From: Evernia prunastri
Lineage: Eukaryota > Ascomycota > Lecanoromycetes > Lecanorales > Parmeliaceae
Length of the DNA: 64,000 bases
Reading direction: 5' to 3'
NCBI GenBank assembly: GCA_003184365.1
Contig: NKYR01000055.1
Location: forward strand, 166,989 to 230,988
Part shown: in pieces, positions 33,931 to 47,160 of the stretch
How the letters are laid out: every line of letters begins with the position of its first letter
Numbering within the stretch: the stretch's first letter is position 1
Position numbers and translations under genes: made by a program
Notes under the pieces: generated by a model
Told to the model about the DNA's origin: nothing
Databases searched by the model: none
What the model saw: only the letters and a program-made list of their open reading frames with translations

Positions 33931-35100
33931 CTATTCTAACGCATCCCTCTTAAATTCGAATCCACTCGCACTACACGCGGCGACGCGATTGAAATACCAC
34001 CCATGCGCCGCCACGTCGGTCTCGTTGTGATCGTTCCCCGTATTCCCCGAAAGATTCACATTCCCAGTCAGCACGGTAATGTCGTCCGCCGTCGGGACAA
34101 CCCCGGTCACAGTATCGATATAATACTCCGGGCTGATGTGCACGTACCCAAACGCCCGTGGAGGTAACCGGGGCACCGGGTCGTCGTAGTGCGTCACTCT
34201 GAAATTCCCGCCTTTGTTCTGATTGGTGATGTAATCGCTCAGCGTCGACGGGGCGATGCGCGGCGCGCCGTAGGTGTAGAGATCGGCGTCCGTGCCCGCG
34301 TTCCTGATCTCGGCGGCGGCGACGTCGGCGATGGCGCCGCCTAGACTGTGGCCTACGACGATGACTCGGTTGCTCGGGTACGCGGAAGCGGTGGCTTTGA
34401 GGGCGGCGAGGACGCCGGTGCGGGCTTCGAGCCAGCTGTTGTAACTGGTATGGCTGTCAGTATTCCTCTTGCGACATGGATGTCTCGGGTGGATGTTGAT
34501 CGGGATAATAGTCAGCCGGAGTGTATACGTACAAACCTTGGTGGCATAAGCATAGAGGGCAGATATCCGTGGGGATAAGAGCAAAGTCCAGATCAGCGGC
34601 CCAGTTGCGGAAGGAGTGAGAGCCGCGAAAGGCAAGGACTGTAAGTGCAAGGGTGTGATCAACGGCAATGTAGCCGGTTGCACCAGTGAGGAGTCCAGGA
34701 CTGTTTGAAGAGGGAGAGATGATCAGCACCCAGACATTGCATGATAATTGAGACAGTCTAAAGATTTGCGGCATACTTATCAAACTCGTAGACCGTAGTC
34801 ACGTCGTCGGCTTCCACGAGGGGACAATTTCCACTCTGACATGCAAGCTTGGTGCCGCCAGCGGTGATGTTGTCATTGCTCTGACAGTAAGAAGCTGCAG
34901 CGAATTGCTCGAAGAGTTGCAAATTAGTGAATGTGGTGGGATCGAGGGCTGTAAGATAGCGATGTCAGTCACTCGGCTTTACACACATTCGTAGTAAAAA
35001 TTGCACGACACTTACATCTTGTTTCAAGGGGAGCTGCCAGAGCATAGGGGAAGAAAAGCAAGATGGTCGCAATCAACTTGGTGGAAAAGGTAAATGCCAT
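33931..35100 (-). CDS. Secreted class 3 lipase
   Basis: An extracellular triacylglycerol lipase of the Thermomyces/Rhizomucor type. The ATG at 35100 starts a signal peptide (MAFTFSTKLIATILLFFPYALA). Exons: 35100-35016, 34948-34777, 34700-34533, 34444-33931; 312 residues. Visible motifs: TGYIAVDHTLALTVLAFRGS, the nucleophile elbow VVGHSLGGAIAD (Ser), DDPVPRLPPRAFGY (Asp) and AHGWYFN (His), so the catalytic triad is complete. The family Cys pairs appear as ASYCQSN/LACQSGNCP and CPLCLCHQG. The third intron uses GTACGT and was fixed by phase (HQGF|YNSWLEA). It probably serves lipid scavenging on plant or organic material. Confidence 0.92.
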
Positions 35101-37251
35101 GGCGAGTATCGAGGGTTCTTGGACTTCACGGTGTTTTGGAAGTGGCTTCGTCTGAGGTCTGATGATTTGAATTCGAGGGCAGGAGCCTCATTTTATCTCA
35201 TGTGCTGGTGGCTCAGCGAATGTGCGGGGCTGCCAAATCTAGTCAACACCGCAGCCTGTCGGGCTACAAGAGAGGTCAGAAGGCGTGACTTCAGGTACAG
35301 ACAAGAGCCTCGGCTGACATATGCTTAACAGGATATTGTCATTGATCCATTTACCTTTCTGGACCTTATCACTGTCGCGGCCTCGGTTTGATGGATTGGC
35401 GGTGCTTTCATAATGCTGCAACGTTTCGGACATGATCCCTTTTCCGTGCACTGGAAATGCATCATAATTGGTCGTCGCTCTGATAAGGTGGCGGTATGGT
35501 AATGGTGAGTAGTGATACGACAGCAATGTCCAGCCTTGCATGGCCATGCCACCTTGGCTTCTATTATTAGACATCGTCTACCCAGGTCCCAGAAAGGCGG
35601 CAATAATAATACTATGAAATTAAGCGTTTCATTCCGGCGGGGTTCACCAATGGAAACGGTGATTGTCCCTGACTTCCTGTTTCTGGGGTGCGGGTAGGCG
35701 GCGAAGTGAGTGGCGAGATATTCGCGATCCAAGCGGAGAAGATCTGCATTCACCGATTGGCCGATATCCTAATGCATAGGCCGAGGTATCCCTTTCGTCG
35801 TCGTCCTTTCTCTCTTCACGTTCACAAAGCCTTTTGTTGGCTGAATTCGAAAGTGAATAGAAAACAAAAATAGCCCCAATGAGGTACAGACTCCGACTCA
35901 CGGTCGTGCTCGTCAGAAGCCATCACCAGCTATCACTTGTTCTGTAGTTCAAGATTCTCGGTCAAGTCGAATTTGAATAACATCGGCTTGTTAGATGGAT
36001 GGCAAATACTTTAGCAGCTGTATGAGATGGTGAATTCTTTAAGCATCTAGGGATGTTGGATGTGTATTCCAGTGCTCTATGAGAATCTCCTTTCTCGCCG
36101 CGAGTTCGCTACCTTCATCTTTGGCAAACGAATTGTTGTACGCTTGAGAAGAATGTACGAGTATTCGCTTGGTGCTGAACTCATCCTCGGAGTCGCCAAG
36201 TATCTTATGAAGTGCTGGCCATTATGAGAGTATCCAAGTGCGGCAGACGTACTGACTGTCGATGGCGATGAGGTTACACAAACTGTCTGGTTTCTTAACA
36301 CAGTCATACATTCTGGCAGCGTCGTGGGTCTTCTCCTCATGCTTCTGTGAGCGTGCCTGTGTAATCTCAAGATTACAAGTTGTCCTTTCCCGTAATGTAT
36401 CACCGTGTGCTTGCCCTTTACATGCTATGGAATCACACTTGTGATTCTCAAACCTTTGAGCAATCTTTATCAACATCAGTGAGCTTATACTCACTTCATC
36501 ATGTATCGAGCTTAGCCCAGGCCTGTTTATCACCTCGTGGCTTGCAAGATCGATCCATGTTGGCTACAGGAGTTGAGGAAGGCAATCAATCTCAGCTTAT
36601 GTGTAGAGAATCAGCTCTGTAGTGTTATGATGATCTGACTATGACAAGCCAACTTTGCAACTAGGCCCTGAGAGTGTGATGGGCACAGTCGCAATTACTG
36701 AAGAGGAGTGCAAATACGCTGAAGTGCAATGCTCGACTCTGCAGTCGAGCAATAAATGAAAAGTTCACAATCCTTCCGCGCCCGCTTAGCAGGGTTGACG
36801 TTCGGTTCGCGACTTCCGTGCACAAAGGGGAGCAGAGCCGTATAAACCATCTGTGGTCCGAGGAACTTCCACTGCCAACGATCTCGAGGCTGGCGGTTTC
36901 GGGTTGCTGCAGCGTCTTTACACTGCTTGTCATACACGGTGCGAGGAGGTGTTTGATAAGGTTTTTGTGGGGTCAGCAGCGTCCTTCGTTTTTGGGTCGC
37001 TGGTTCGGGGTCGCGATTGGGGGATTATTCATGCTTACGCGTGTCAGTGAACAAGCAGGTGGGCTTCGGAGAAGAGATCGCTGAGGATGTGGACATGGGT
37101 GCGTCAATGGCGTTTGCTACGAGGGGGATCGACATGCAGTGTCATAACTAATAGCGGGATTGAATCATAACGAAAGGATTTGTACTAGATAATGTCAAAG
37201 CAATCTAATATTACAAAAGATAGACCTTGCTACTACCGCCCAAGACAGCAA
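35101..37251. other. Gene-free region, 2.1 kb
   Basis: Several short frames on both strands, none with recognisable domains or consistent codon pattern. A 142-codon minus frame at 35325-35753 has no coding look. I see no repeats or RNA genes. Confidence 0.35.
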
Positions 37252-39135
37252 TTACATCGGCTGACCCCTCGCAACCTTCTCCTGGCACTCCTTGAAATCC
37301 AACGCATCCGCATCCACACCTTTGGTCTCAGGCACCAGGAAGAATGTGGAAATGGCACCTGCGACATTGCAGGCGAAGAAGATCCAGAGGACGTTGGCGA
37401 CACCAATTTTCGTGCTCAAGTAGTTGAACAGCACTCCAGATAGAATGGCGCCCAGCTTTCCGGTGGCTGCACTGACTCCATGGGCAAAACCACGTACACG
37501 GGATGGGTAAAGTTCTCCAGGGACGATGAAGGTGGTGGCGTTGGGACCGAAGTTGAAGAACATCTAGAGACAATCCATCAGTATTGATCTTTTACGCATA
37601 TTGATAGGGCAGGCTGGCTTACTTGGGCGATTGTGAAGCAAACAAATTTCCCAGCTGTCCCCAAATGGTTATAGTCACCGGCAATAATGGCAAACATGAG
37701 CGCGCAGACCAGGAAGCCTTGAATCTGAATCCAGCGACGACCGAGAATCTCAATGAAATAGATGGTCAGGAAGTATCCGGGTACATAGCCGGCCGCGGCG
37801 ATGATCAAATTACCATAAGCGTTCTTGAGGAGGGTATCGTATTCGGTTTTACCCTTGGAAAATCCAATGGCGGCGAGAAGCACCGACTGGTTGAGATTGA
37901 GGCCGTAAAAGGCAACGTCGACAAGAAACCAGCAAGATGCCGTACCGATCAACTGCTTCAAATGTCTCCATTCGCTGAAGTAGATCATGAATGCCTTCAT
38001 TTGCGCGTCTTTGGTTGGTGGAGCAACGTGTGCTTCGACGATTGATGCGTTTCTTTCTTGGGAGGAAAGATCATTTGAGTCTGCATCAGTCGCGTGCATT
38101 TTGGGATTTTTGCTGGCGTAGTCCATGGTCGTGGTTGACGAGGAGAGAGATGAGGTTTTGAGCATGCTGAGCTCCCCGGACTGTAGGTATTTCTTGCTTT
38201 CGGGCATGGTCAGGCGTTGCCAAAGAGTGGCGGCAGCTGGTACAAGGGCTACTCCGATTTGGATACGCCAGACGGCGTCAAGCTGACCGTATTCTCCAGC
38301 CTTGAGGGCTTTACTGAAGCAACCAAGAACAATGAGCGTGACGATTGAGCCTGCGAGTGTTCCCTGTTCACGTATACTCCATCAGCAAAATTCCTTTACG
38401 ACGCACTCAGCCAACTCACCCAGCCTTGGTTGGAAAAAATCCAGCCCAGCATACGTCCACGGTTGCGTAACGACGAGCGTTCAGCCACAATGGATGCGGA
38501 CATGGGGTAATCTCCACCAATACCGATGCCCATGAGGATTCTCATGCCAAAGAGATACCAGAACTTGTTCCGTGTAGGGCCGGCCATGTGATTTGGCAAA
38601 CTGATGACCAGTATGACACCGACCATCATGATGATCATCTCTTTTCCATAGACGAACTTCCTCCCAAAGGCATCGCCGAGGAATCCGAAAGACAGTTGAC
38701 CGACGATGTTACCAATGTTGGCAGCCGCGTTAACGGCGCCGCGAAGGAGTAGAGGGTATGTGGGGGTCTTGACGGGTGGTTTGGCTAGACCGCCCCAGTA
38801 TTCGTAGGTCCATATTGGGGTCACTAAGTTGATGATGAAGAGGTCGTAGGAGTCAAGGAAGAAACCGACACTGATGAGAGGGTGAGTGAGGTTCTCTTGA
38901 TATTGCGAGATGGATCTCACCCGCAGATGGCAAATAGCTTCAAGTCTCCCCTGGTCATGACACGGCCCATGCCAGTGGGTCTGTGAGTCTCTTCATACTC
39001 CTCCTGCAGGACTAAGTTAGACCGGCATATGCAAGGTCCCATGTGGTGGGGAAATGGTGGGATGGGGCTACATACAATGGTGATGATGTTTCCATGGTCA
39101 TCCTTGCGAGTGTAGCCTTCTTCTTCCCACTTCAT
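37252..39135 (-). CDS. High-affinity H+/phosphate symporter, PHO84 type
   Basis: A plasma-membrane inorganic phosphate uptake carrier of the MFS phosphate:H+ symporter family. Exons: 39135-39076, 39003-38921, 38870-38420, 38363-37623, 37563-37252; 548 residues, all in phase. Signatures visible: GVGFFLDSYDLFIINLVTPI in helix 1, FGFLGDAFGRKFVYG in loop 2-3, GMRILMGIGIGGDYPMSAS in helix 4, a long hydrophilic central loop with SKNPKMHATDADSND, LVDVAFYGLNLNQSV in helix 7, and FGPNATTFIVPGELYPSRVRG near helix 10. CACGTG/CACGTT motifs lie upstream (separate entries), consistent with PHO4/NUC-1-type phosphate-starvation control. Confidence 0.93.
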
Positions 39136-39565
39136 GGTTGCGGTTTCGATGCGAAGAACGTGGTAGAAGGTGGAGAGGGAGCTAGGATCTGTGGAGCTCC
39201 TAGGGTGATAATGGAGCGAGGGCTGGAATGGTGGACAGGGCCGAGCAAGAGATTGGGTGAGTTCTTATATGAGCCAGCTGAAGGGACGATGGCTTGAAGC
39301 CAAGGTGCCAAGAAGGCATTCTCGGTAGTTGTGGACATGGTGTATAGGGTAGAGAGTGGTCTGGGTCCAGTCGGAGAGGAAAAGCAGCTTGCTGGATATG
39401 TGCTTGTCTCCGTTCACTAGATGGCAAATCCGTCGATTGTATACTTAGTGAGAAAGCCACCAAGATGCCAAGAGAGGTAGAAAGGCGAGGTGCGATAATC
39501 GGTGAAATGGAAAAGATTGAAAAGGTTGAAAAGATTGAACAAGTATTGACGACGGGCAACCTATG

Positions 39566-39578
39566 TTTATAAAACGTG
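39566..39578 (-). promoter_or_regulatory. TATAAA element and CACGTT motif upstream of the PHO84-type gene
   Basis: On the minus strand CCCACGTTTTATAAAC lies about 430 bp before the ATG at 39135. CACGTT is the lower-affinity variant of the Pho4/NUC-1 site and TTTATAAA resembles a TATA box. This is motif evidence only. Confidence 0.4.
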
Positions 39579-39775
39579 GGCAAACGGGATGATATTATAG
39601 GTTCAAGACGTCCCGGCGGGAGGGTGGTACCCTAAGCCCTAATTATGAGAATGGGGGTCAAGCCAAGACCCTTGCAGCCTGCACCACACCTACAGTACTT
39701 TACTTTCCCCGGCCGGCCGGCGCAGGGTTCGACAAATGTGAAAATGTGAAAATGTGCGAGATCTCTGTCATCTCT

Positions 39776-39781
39776 CACGTG
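39776..39781. promoter_or_regulatory. CACGTG site upstream of the PHO84-type gene
   Basis: Palindromic CACGTG within CTCTCACGTGAGC, about 640 bp upstream of the transporter ATG. A second one is at 39964-39969. CACGTG is the core of Pho4/NUC-1 bHLH binding sites in yeast and Neurospora. Confidence 0.45.
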
Positions 39782-39963
39782 AGCAATGGCCTAGACCGAG
39801 GCATCCGATCTCTTCTCATGAATCCATTTGTCAAGCCATAAAAATTAAATGATTGGCCATGTCTACACTCACTTGTATGGGGTTCGTATATACTAGTGAC
39901 ACGAGATCATCATAGGTTGCGCCCTACTAAGCTATACGATATAGTGGGTTAAAGGTATCGTCC

Positions 39964-39969
39964 CACGTG
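39964..39969. promoter_or_regulatory. Second CACGTG site upstream of the PHO84-type gene
   Basis: CCCACGTGTT about 830 bp upstream of the ATG at 39135. It pairs with the site at 39776 to form a candidate phosphate-response region. Confidence 0.4.
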
Positions 39970-40929
39970 TTCCTTACTTCATCCTTTCTATGGATTTACC
40001 TATGGATGTGTCAAACTCTACTTGGTATATACTTGCGAGTTAGTCAATTGCCAAGTCGCCACACACACATATAGCCTCTTCACTTCTACTCTTGCTCACG
40101 ACTCAATTGGCATCCACCATCTCTACCATTTTGGCAATTATCATCTCACGAGGCGAATCATAAGCTCACTATGCCAACATAGATTTATAGACACCCGCAT
40201 TTTATATATGCCTATCAGAAATCCGTACAGAAAGCATCAATGCCTCGAATACATCGAAAATCAAAAGCAGCCGGAAAGATGTCTGACAATATTTACATCT
40301 ACCTACGCGAAAAAAAAATGCGGCTTATCGGCGATATCAGAGATTTTAAATGTATCGGGCCTGTCAGTGTCACAGCGTCTATCGATTAGGTTAACATATG
40401 ATCGAGGTCTGATCGACAGTTGGAAGAGAAGACTACTCACCCCAAAACAGGCGAAAGGTTCTAATGATCTACATTTATAGTTTGGCGTCACCCTGGGGTT
40501 CATCACACTCACTTAACCTCTTGCTCGGAAAATTCCGCAGTCGCTGATGTGGGGTATAGTGTAGTACAGCTTTTGATCGGATAAATACGTTAGTAAGCCA
40601 ACAGAAATGTCTTTAGACTATTGGATGAGGTAGAGGAGGTCGGGCGTTGGTCTTGGTGCAAAAACAAGGGGGTTGGAAGTAATGTGCTCATTGTCTGAAA
40701 AGAGCCTTCCGAGTATCCAGAGCCTGCTCAAATGCTCTGCAATTACAGACAACATCTGTCCTGGAATAGGATCTCGATGAGGTCAGACAATCAGTGTAGT
40801 ATCCAAAAGCGAGATTTGTTGTTGACGCAATGGCATGAGAATGATCGACTGCAATCATTAGATTGGTGGGTTCTGGAACACAAGCGACGAAAGACCGATT
40901 CCGAGCTATCTATCGAGTTGTTACGATGT

Positions 40930-41653
40930 CCATCATGAGCCCTTTCCTTGAGGCGCACGTGTTGGGGGCGAATGACCAAGAAACACATCCTTCCGAGTCC
41001 AGTCCAGTAAATCATCCGGCTTTCTCTTCCGACTCTCTGAGTACTCTCGCTGTCTGACGCGTCTACTTTCTCTCCACTGACCTTTGAACTGGGTTTGCTG
41101 AAGCCGAGTTTCTCTTCCAACCCTTTGCCTTTGGAGCCTCGTCCGAGGCCTCCTTCATCCCGCTGTCTGACGTCTTTGTTATCGCTCCATTCGCCTTCCC
41201 ACCGGAGTTCGCGGAACCCGATTTGCGCTTTCGGCATCTGTCCTTGGCGCCTCGTCAAGCACTTCTGGAAACACGCTCTTCGAAGGTCTCCTTCCATTGA
41301 GCTTTGAGTTATCGCTGACATCTTTTGAAATGTGACTAGCCTCCTCGTTGTTTATGACTACGAAGAAAGGCTCAAGTTGAGGGTACTCTTCCTCGACGGT
41401 CATGTCCGCGATACCTCTGCCGTTCAGTCGAAATTTCTACCGGTCCAGGTGCAAATGAGGGTACGACAGACTTTGCAAACGTATCAATAATGCACATACG
41501 CCCAAGGTATACCATATAGGCATGCAAGGCTCTTTCTAAAGCTGCTGAAGCACATGAACAACACCAAGCATCCTTCGGACGCACTGGACGAAACACTATA
41601 ACATGGATGAGGAACCCCAAGAACAGGACATCGGCCATTTGAAAGAGGAGCAT
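40930..41653 (-). pseudogene. Possible degraded gene, frames broken
   Basis: From an ATG at 41653 a hydrophobic start (MLLFQMADVLFLGFLIHVIV) leads into a Cys-containing stretch. A second frame then carries MTVEEEYPQLEPFFVVINNE and SKSVFPEVLDEAPRTDAES. A third carries GKGLEEKLGFSKPSSKVS with alternating charged and Ser-rich residues. Each piece looks protein-like but I could not connect them by GT-AG introns in phase. It is either a multi-exon gene whose introns I missed or a frameshifted remnant. No family recognised. Confidence 0.25.
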
Positions 41654-44073
41654 CAAGGAGTCATGTCACAGCAATGGCTTGATCACAAAGTCTAGGGAAG
41701 TAAGCGTGTGGCTGTGTCAATGATTGCAAGACGTTGATGCGAAATCCGGAAAGAACCTCGTTTTTGCATAACACGGGTCTGACTTAGGTGCCAGCACACT
41801 ACCGCAGCCAACACCACGGTCAGCATTGCCGCGTATGTACATTGGAGATGGAATTCGAAGATGAAGTACTACACTACGGCAAGACATTCAGGTGCAGAAA
41901 GGGAGGCTACACATCAACATAGCCTGTGCTCGGCAAGAGAAAATGCAGTAGTCCGGGACCTGCTACTGATTTCACCAAAATTTCAGACGAAGACGACGGC
42001 GATCATACCGTGCCGAGCGACGTATTGTTCACCGAATTCCTGAGGAGAGAGATCTCTCTTGTTTCACCCAACCTTCATGAGCCTTCAGGTCGTATCTTGG
42101 CACCCCATGTTCCAATTGTCCAGGAGCTTTCCCAAAGGTTTCAATTCATCGCAATAGTCACGACGCTCTCACTCTCTCTCGATCGTTCACATTTGCTTAT
42201 CTTTTCAAAATAGGTCCTCTACGATCATGAGCGGTTTCGCTGCTCATCGCGTTCTTTCCGCTTAATTATCAAACTTTCAACGTATGGGCGTCGAAACTTA
42301 CCTTTTTCGTAGGACTAATGCAAGAGATCACCAACGGATATATTCGCGAGTCACGGTGACCAAAGCCTTGAAACATCTCATCAGTCTAATACTAATTATC
42401 TCCTGGTCTTGGCCTTCCATTTGACGCCCTTCTCTAGTCAAAGAACAATGTTCTATCATGATCACCTACCGTTGAAATGGTGTAGTGGTAAGGACTGGAG
42501 CGATTCTTCTCAGAATCTATTGAGGAGCAATCCGATCTCCGTATACAGACTGGAGCATCCCCAATAAAAGTGACAACCCAAGACGATAGAAAGCTGTCAC
42601 GATTTTGAACACCTTGCGCGTTGAGGGCAATCAGCAATCCGAGCCATCAAACGGGTTGACGAGATTGGGATCTGTAGAGAAGCGAATTCCTTCTCTCGCG
42701 GTTTGTCATTCACAGAGAGCCAACTTGGTCAGGAGCGAGGAATCGAGGACGCAACACCAATGGCTGTCATGTCTAGTTAGAAACGAGGTATGCCCTAGCG
42801 CTAGGCTCAAAGACTTCTCCTCCCAAAGGTCCCTCACCAAGATCATAATAGATACATTCTTTATCTTGCGAGCATTCACAAATGCTTAGCCGTGCATAGT
42901 CTCAAACTCAGGGAATCAACATGTGAGCTGTGCGAGATGGTGGTTTCATCTCAATCAGCATCATATACAATCAAGAGGTGACTCATGCTTCAAAAGAGCC
43001 AGAGTCATTTCCTTTGATCGGCCTTGTCATGGTCCACGGCTACCTTCTGACACGTAGAATCTGGCAACGCGACTCCTCAGACAGCAAATATTGGCTAGGA
43101 CAAGCATTCCCTGTGTAAATCTTCGATCCGCACTGTCAATATATATCCGATTTGAATTCTCGTCAATATTTCCACGGTAGAGACTTTGTGCTACGACATC
43201 TCCCCTACTGAGTTTCGACGAAGAAGCCTCCAGCGAGTTTTCTGATTTGGCGCAAAAGACATTTTCATAACACTTTTATCAGGATTGATCACACTCCACT
43301 CAGATACCTCTCCGGGGAAGTCGGCACGCGTGTACTGGGTTGCGATCACAGCTTGGCCCTGGGCGCAGCATGTTCTTGGCGGGAGGATCGCTTTGAATCC
43401 GGGTATGGCGTTGGGTGCAACTGGGATTACATACTAATGGCCTGCACCGGTTTCAACTTTCAAGCAATAATGATACTACAACAGTAGTATTGTTTTGTGG
43501 GAATTTCAAGCTTAGAGCGTTTTGTTCTAACGTGCAAGCTACGCCGCAGCCACAGCCGTGATATCATGGGAAGTTGGAAACAGCGAAAAGTCAGCAACTC
43601 CTAATGCGCTGTAGCTAAGTCCACGCTACCCTTCCACAATCATCTTCACTTTATGCTTATACATTTGTGTCAGAGATTTCGTGAAGATGATGAGACATGT
43701 GGGCAGGATATCCTTCCAGTGCTTGCTTCCTTAGCATACCAGCCGTGAAAAGTATAGAAAATCCATCCTATCAGAGAACAGCCAAGACGGAACGAAGGAT
43801 TGTGCCTACATCAACTTAGCCTCACAAAGACACTCAGCCGCACGCTAAAATCCAATTCGCCAAAATTAAACAGATCCTACACAGACTGGACCGTTGACAT
43901 GATAAATCCTCATGTTTTTTCCTGCTTTCCTTCTGGAACATGCTTGAGCTGTCTGTCAATGGATGGGTTGTGACTGTGTCTCTTGTTGGAGCTTTTTTCC
44001 ATCTCTTTCGGTCAAGCCTTTTTGATTTTTGATCAGTGCGTGGGTGGTTGCGCTTTCTGGACAGCCATTCATT

Positions 44074-46648
44074 ATGAATATCCTGCTATCTCTATTAGTT
44101 CTGCATTTATTCTGTTTCGCATCAGTATTCGGTCTTTCGAAAGACAGTGAGTATACCTTGAAGCAATTTCTAAATCTGCCAAATACTTATCATGTGACTT
44201 ATAGTAACGAATGGGAATCTATCTACCAACATCAGCTCACTCTCACCATCCTCGAGTTCGACCGCTACCATCACATCTGCCCCTTCGTTAGTGTCGGCAG
44301 CCTCAAATGTCACATGTCCACAGTGTCAAATCGTCGCACGTTTTGGACCTCTTTCACTGAACCTTTGGTGGGACTCAACGCTGAATTTGACTTTGGACAC
44401 AATTTCCGTACTGGTTACGCAATTCAACAATACCGCTGTGACTCGAACCACCACTATACACGAGGATCTCTCATCGGTCAATGCAAGTACATTGACAGGA
44501 GCACAATCAATAGCCTTCAATGTCCTCACAGCATTGGACCCAGAGTATGAAGCAAACGGATTCGCCCTCAACAATGGCACTAATGCTTTTGTGGACGGTT
44601 CGTTCAGTGTTGCGTACCCAACACCTTTCATTGGAATCCAAGGGTTCGAGTACATATCCATCACCAAGCAAGATCCAAAGTGCCCAAAAGGTCTCCAATC
44701 TGCGGACGACTACCATGGGCCCGGATGCGTATGCATGATGACAAACTATATGGACAATCCTGATGTACTGGAATATGACGTAACTTCGCAGATTACCCTC
44801 TCATCTACTTATTATGAGATTGGAAACCCTCATCCAGTTTCAAATGATCTTGGGGGAGAAATGGAAGGACCTGTCCCAATCAACAATGTTTCCTATTCAA
44901 ATTTTATAAAATCTGCTCTTGGAAGTCAAGGGTTTGAAAAGTATAAATCTTGCGCTTTTCTTGCTGTGGGAGTGGGACCACCAGCATTGATGATCCCCGT
45001 GGCGGCATTGACAGCGACCACCACTGCGACTGTTGAGAGCGTTGGCAATTACGGTACTCCATCACCGAAGCCGGGAAGTCCTGTATCACCCATCATACCA
45101 CCGGCAACCAGTACATCTGCTGCTTCAGCATTAGTACCATTGGTGGAACCCAAGCCCGAAAAGGCGACTCAATCGACGCCTCAAATTATCCCGGATGTGG
45201 CTCCTCAGACTACTACTGAACCACTAGTACCGATCATAAATAGCCCCAAACCTGCTGAGGACTCTCCATTTCCGTCGCAGACTGCTAATGATCCGGTCAG
45301 CGAACCAGCCAAAGCAAAGCCTGAGGGACCAGTAGACTCCTCGTCAGGCGATATTGGTACCGATCAAGTTGGTAGCAACAGTCAGTCTACTGTTGGATCT
45401 GCAGGCAGTGGGAATAACGGCCAAGCAAATACCGGATCACCTGGATCATCCTCAAACAAAAACAATGGCGGAAGCACTGATACCAGCAATAATCAACCTT
45501 TACCTGTCGCAGCAGTCGCGATATCGTACGCTGGATCCAGCATAACCCCAGACGCATCCTCTTACTACAACCTTCCTCAGATAGGCACGCTTAGCCCTGG
45601 CGGTTTGCCCATAACAACAAACAATATTGTCTATTCTTTAGCTCCCTCGGCCACTGCCCTTATCAGCAACGGACAAACAGTCACCCTTCCAACATTTGCA
45701 GCTTCAGTGCCAGACATCGTCAAGCAGGCTGCAGCTCCAGCTCTGACTTTCGCCGGCTCTACTTACACAGCTGACTCATCTTCTCGGATTGTAATTGCCG
45801 GACAGACGATACTTTCAGGAGCTCCAGCTATCACCGTTTCCGGCACACCCATATCGCTAGCTCATGGCGCATCCGTGGCCGTCGTCGGCGATATGACACA
45901 GTCACTTTATCCCGCTGTGCCGACTACCTACCCAGAGATGACATTCGCTGGACAAACCTACACAGCCAACTCCGATTCCGCCATCGTTATCCAAGGCCAA
46001 ACTTTGATCCCTGGGTCACCAGCAATCACCATATCAAAAACACCAGTTTCGCTCGCTCCAGGAGCCAGCGTAGCAGTGGTCGCTGGTCAGACCCAGTCCT
46101 TGTCGCCTGCTAGCCTTGCAACGAAGCCGGTGATAACCATCGGAGGTTCCACTTACACAGCAAACACAGCTTCAGCATTCGTCATTGCTGGTCAGACTCT
46201 GTCCCCGGGTGGTGTGATCACTGTTTCAAGTACATCCATCTCTCTCGCCGCGGGTGCCTCTTTCGCTGTCATAGCGGGCTCAACGCAGTCACTAGTTGCC
46301 GCTCCAGGACCAACTGGTCCACCGACATTCACCTTTAATGGATCAACGTACGCGGCCGGGACTGGCTCCGATTTTATTATAGGTAGTCAGACGCTCACCG
46401 AAGGTGGTGTGTTGACCGTGGCTGGAACACCTATCTCTTATGCCTCTGATGGCGGAGACGTAATTGTAGGAACGAGCACCGAAGCCGTGAATATTGGAGG
46501 CTTGATCATGAGTGGCTTTGGTAATGGAGGTGCAGCTACGACTGGCCCTGTTCAATTCACAGGTGGTGCGATGAAGTCTAAGGGCAATCTGTCTTTGTGG
46601 TTTATGTGGGCGCCATTAGGAGGGATGGTGCTGTTAGGTTTGCTATGA
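44074..46648 (+). CDS. GPI-type cell-wall protein with tandem beta-like modules
   Basis: The ATG at 44074 opens a signal peptide (MNILLSLLVLHLFCFASVFG). Exons 44074-44146 and 44205-46648 join in phase; 838 residues. The N-terminal half (CPQCQIVARFGPLSLNLWW; PGCVCMMTNYMDN) is a Cys-containing domain I cannot name. A Pro/Ser/Thr/Gly/Asn-rich linker follows. Then come one degenerate and four clear modules of about 58 residues, of the form TFAGSTYTA..VIAGQTL..ITVSGTPISLA..ASVAVV..TQSL. The C-terminus is a small hydrophobic tail (WFMWAPLGGMVLLGLL) preceded by a Gly/Ala/Ser region, typical of a GPI-anchor signal. It is probably a covalently bound wall protein. It is convergent with the seven-CFEM gene 0.5 kb away. 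Confidence 0.75.
45736..46500 (+). repeat. Four tandem protein modules of about 58 residues
   Basis: Imperfect in-frame repeats inside the GPI-type protein beginning near 45736, 45936, 46125 and 46318. Each carries (F/I)(A/G)G(S/Q)TYTA, a V(I/V)xGQTL core and SLAxGASxAV. DNA identity between units is modest, so the duplications are old. Confidence 0.7.
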
Positions 46649-47160
46649 GAAAGAATGTATATATGTACCTCTCTCGCATTGTACATACCCTTTTGACTCG
46701 GTTATCGACTTATCTCACAGACTTTAGTATACTTATTCAGTGCTCTAAGTCTACATAGTATGTTTGGAGGATACCACGAAAAGACACTAGGATAAGCAAG
46801 ATAAGCAAATATTTGGGCGGCGGGAAAACTGCATGATTCTTTTCTGTTCACCACAATCAAAGCTGGTGGTGAATACGTCTAATCGCTGTTAAGAACCAGA
46901 CTGCAACACTTGTAGGTGGATAAGTAGTCTCTGACTGGAAAGTCCTTTATTTTATCTTCCCTGTTTCGAGCTTCCTCATTTCCGTTGACGCTTTCATATC
47001 TTCTCCCCAGGAAGGCAGAAACAGATGCAATATTGTTGAAAATGCCATAGCGCTACTATATTGCAGCTACTCCTACGATGGATCGATATGGGCTACTTGT
47101 CGTACAAAGTAACCTTCACACCATTCCATACCTGGTCACTTAATCCTTCGTACACCACTC
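46649..47160. other. Spacer between convergent wall-protein genes
   Basis: Holds the two 3' flanks. No gene or repeat seen. Confidence 0.4.

Larger units (their letters stand above)
39136..44073. other. Gene-poor region, 4.9 kb
   Basis: Beyond the phosphate-transporter promoter there is no intact gene. A possible degraded gene lies on the minus strand at about 40930-41653 (separate entry). A 95-codon plus frame at 41926-42213 starts with GTG and has coding-like content (TDFTKISDEDDGDH) but no start or partner exon. At about 42470 a GGTGTAGTGGTAAGG word resembles a tRNA D-arm without the rest of the fold. Confidence 0.35.

Noticed and set aside
42468..42550. GGTGTAGTGGTAAGG word resembling a tRNA D-arm
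   Set aside because: No T-arm or closing acceptor stem could be found downstream.
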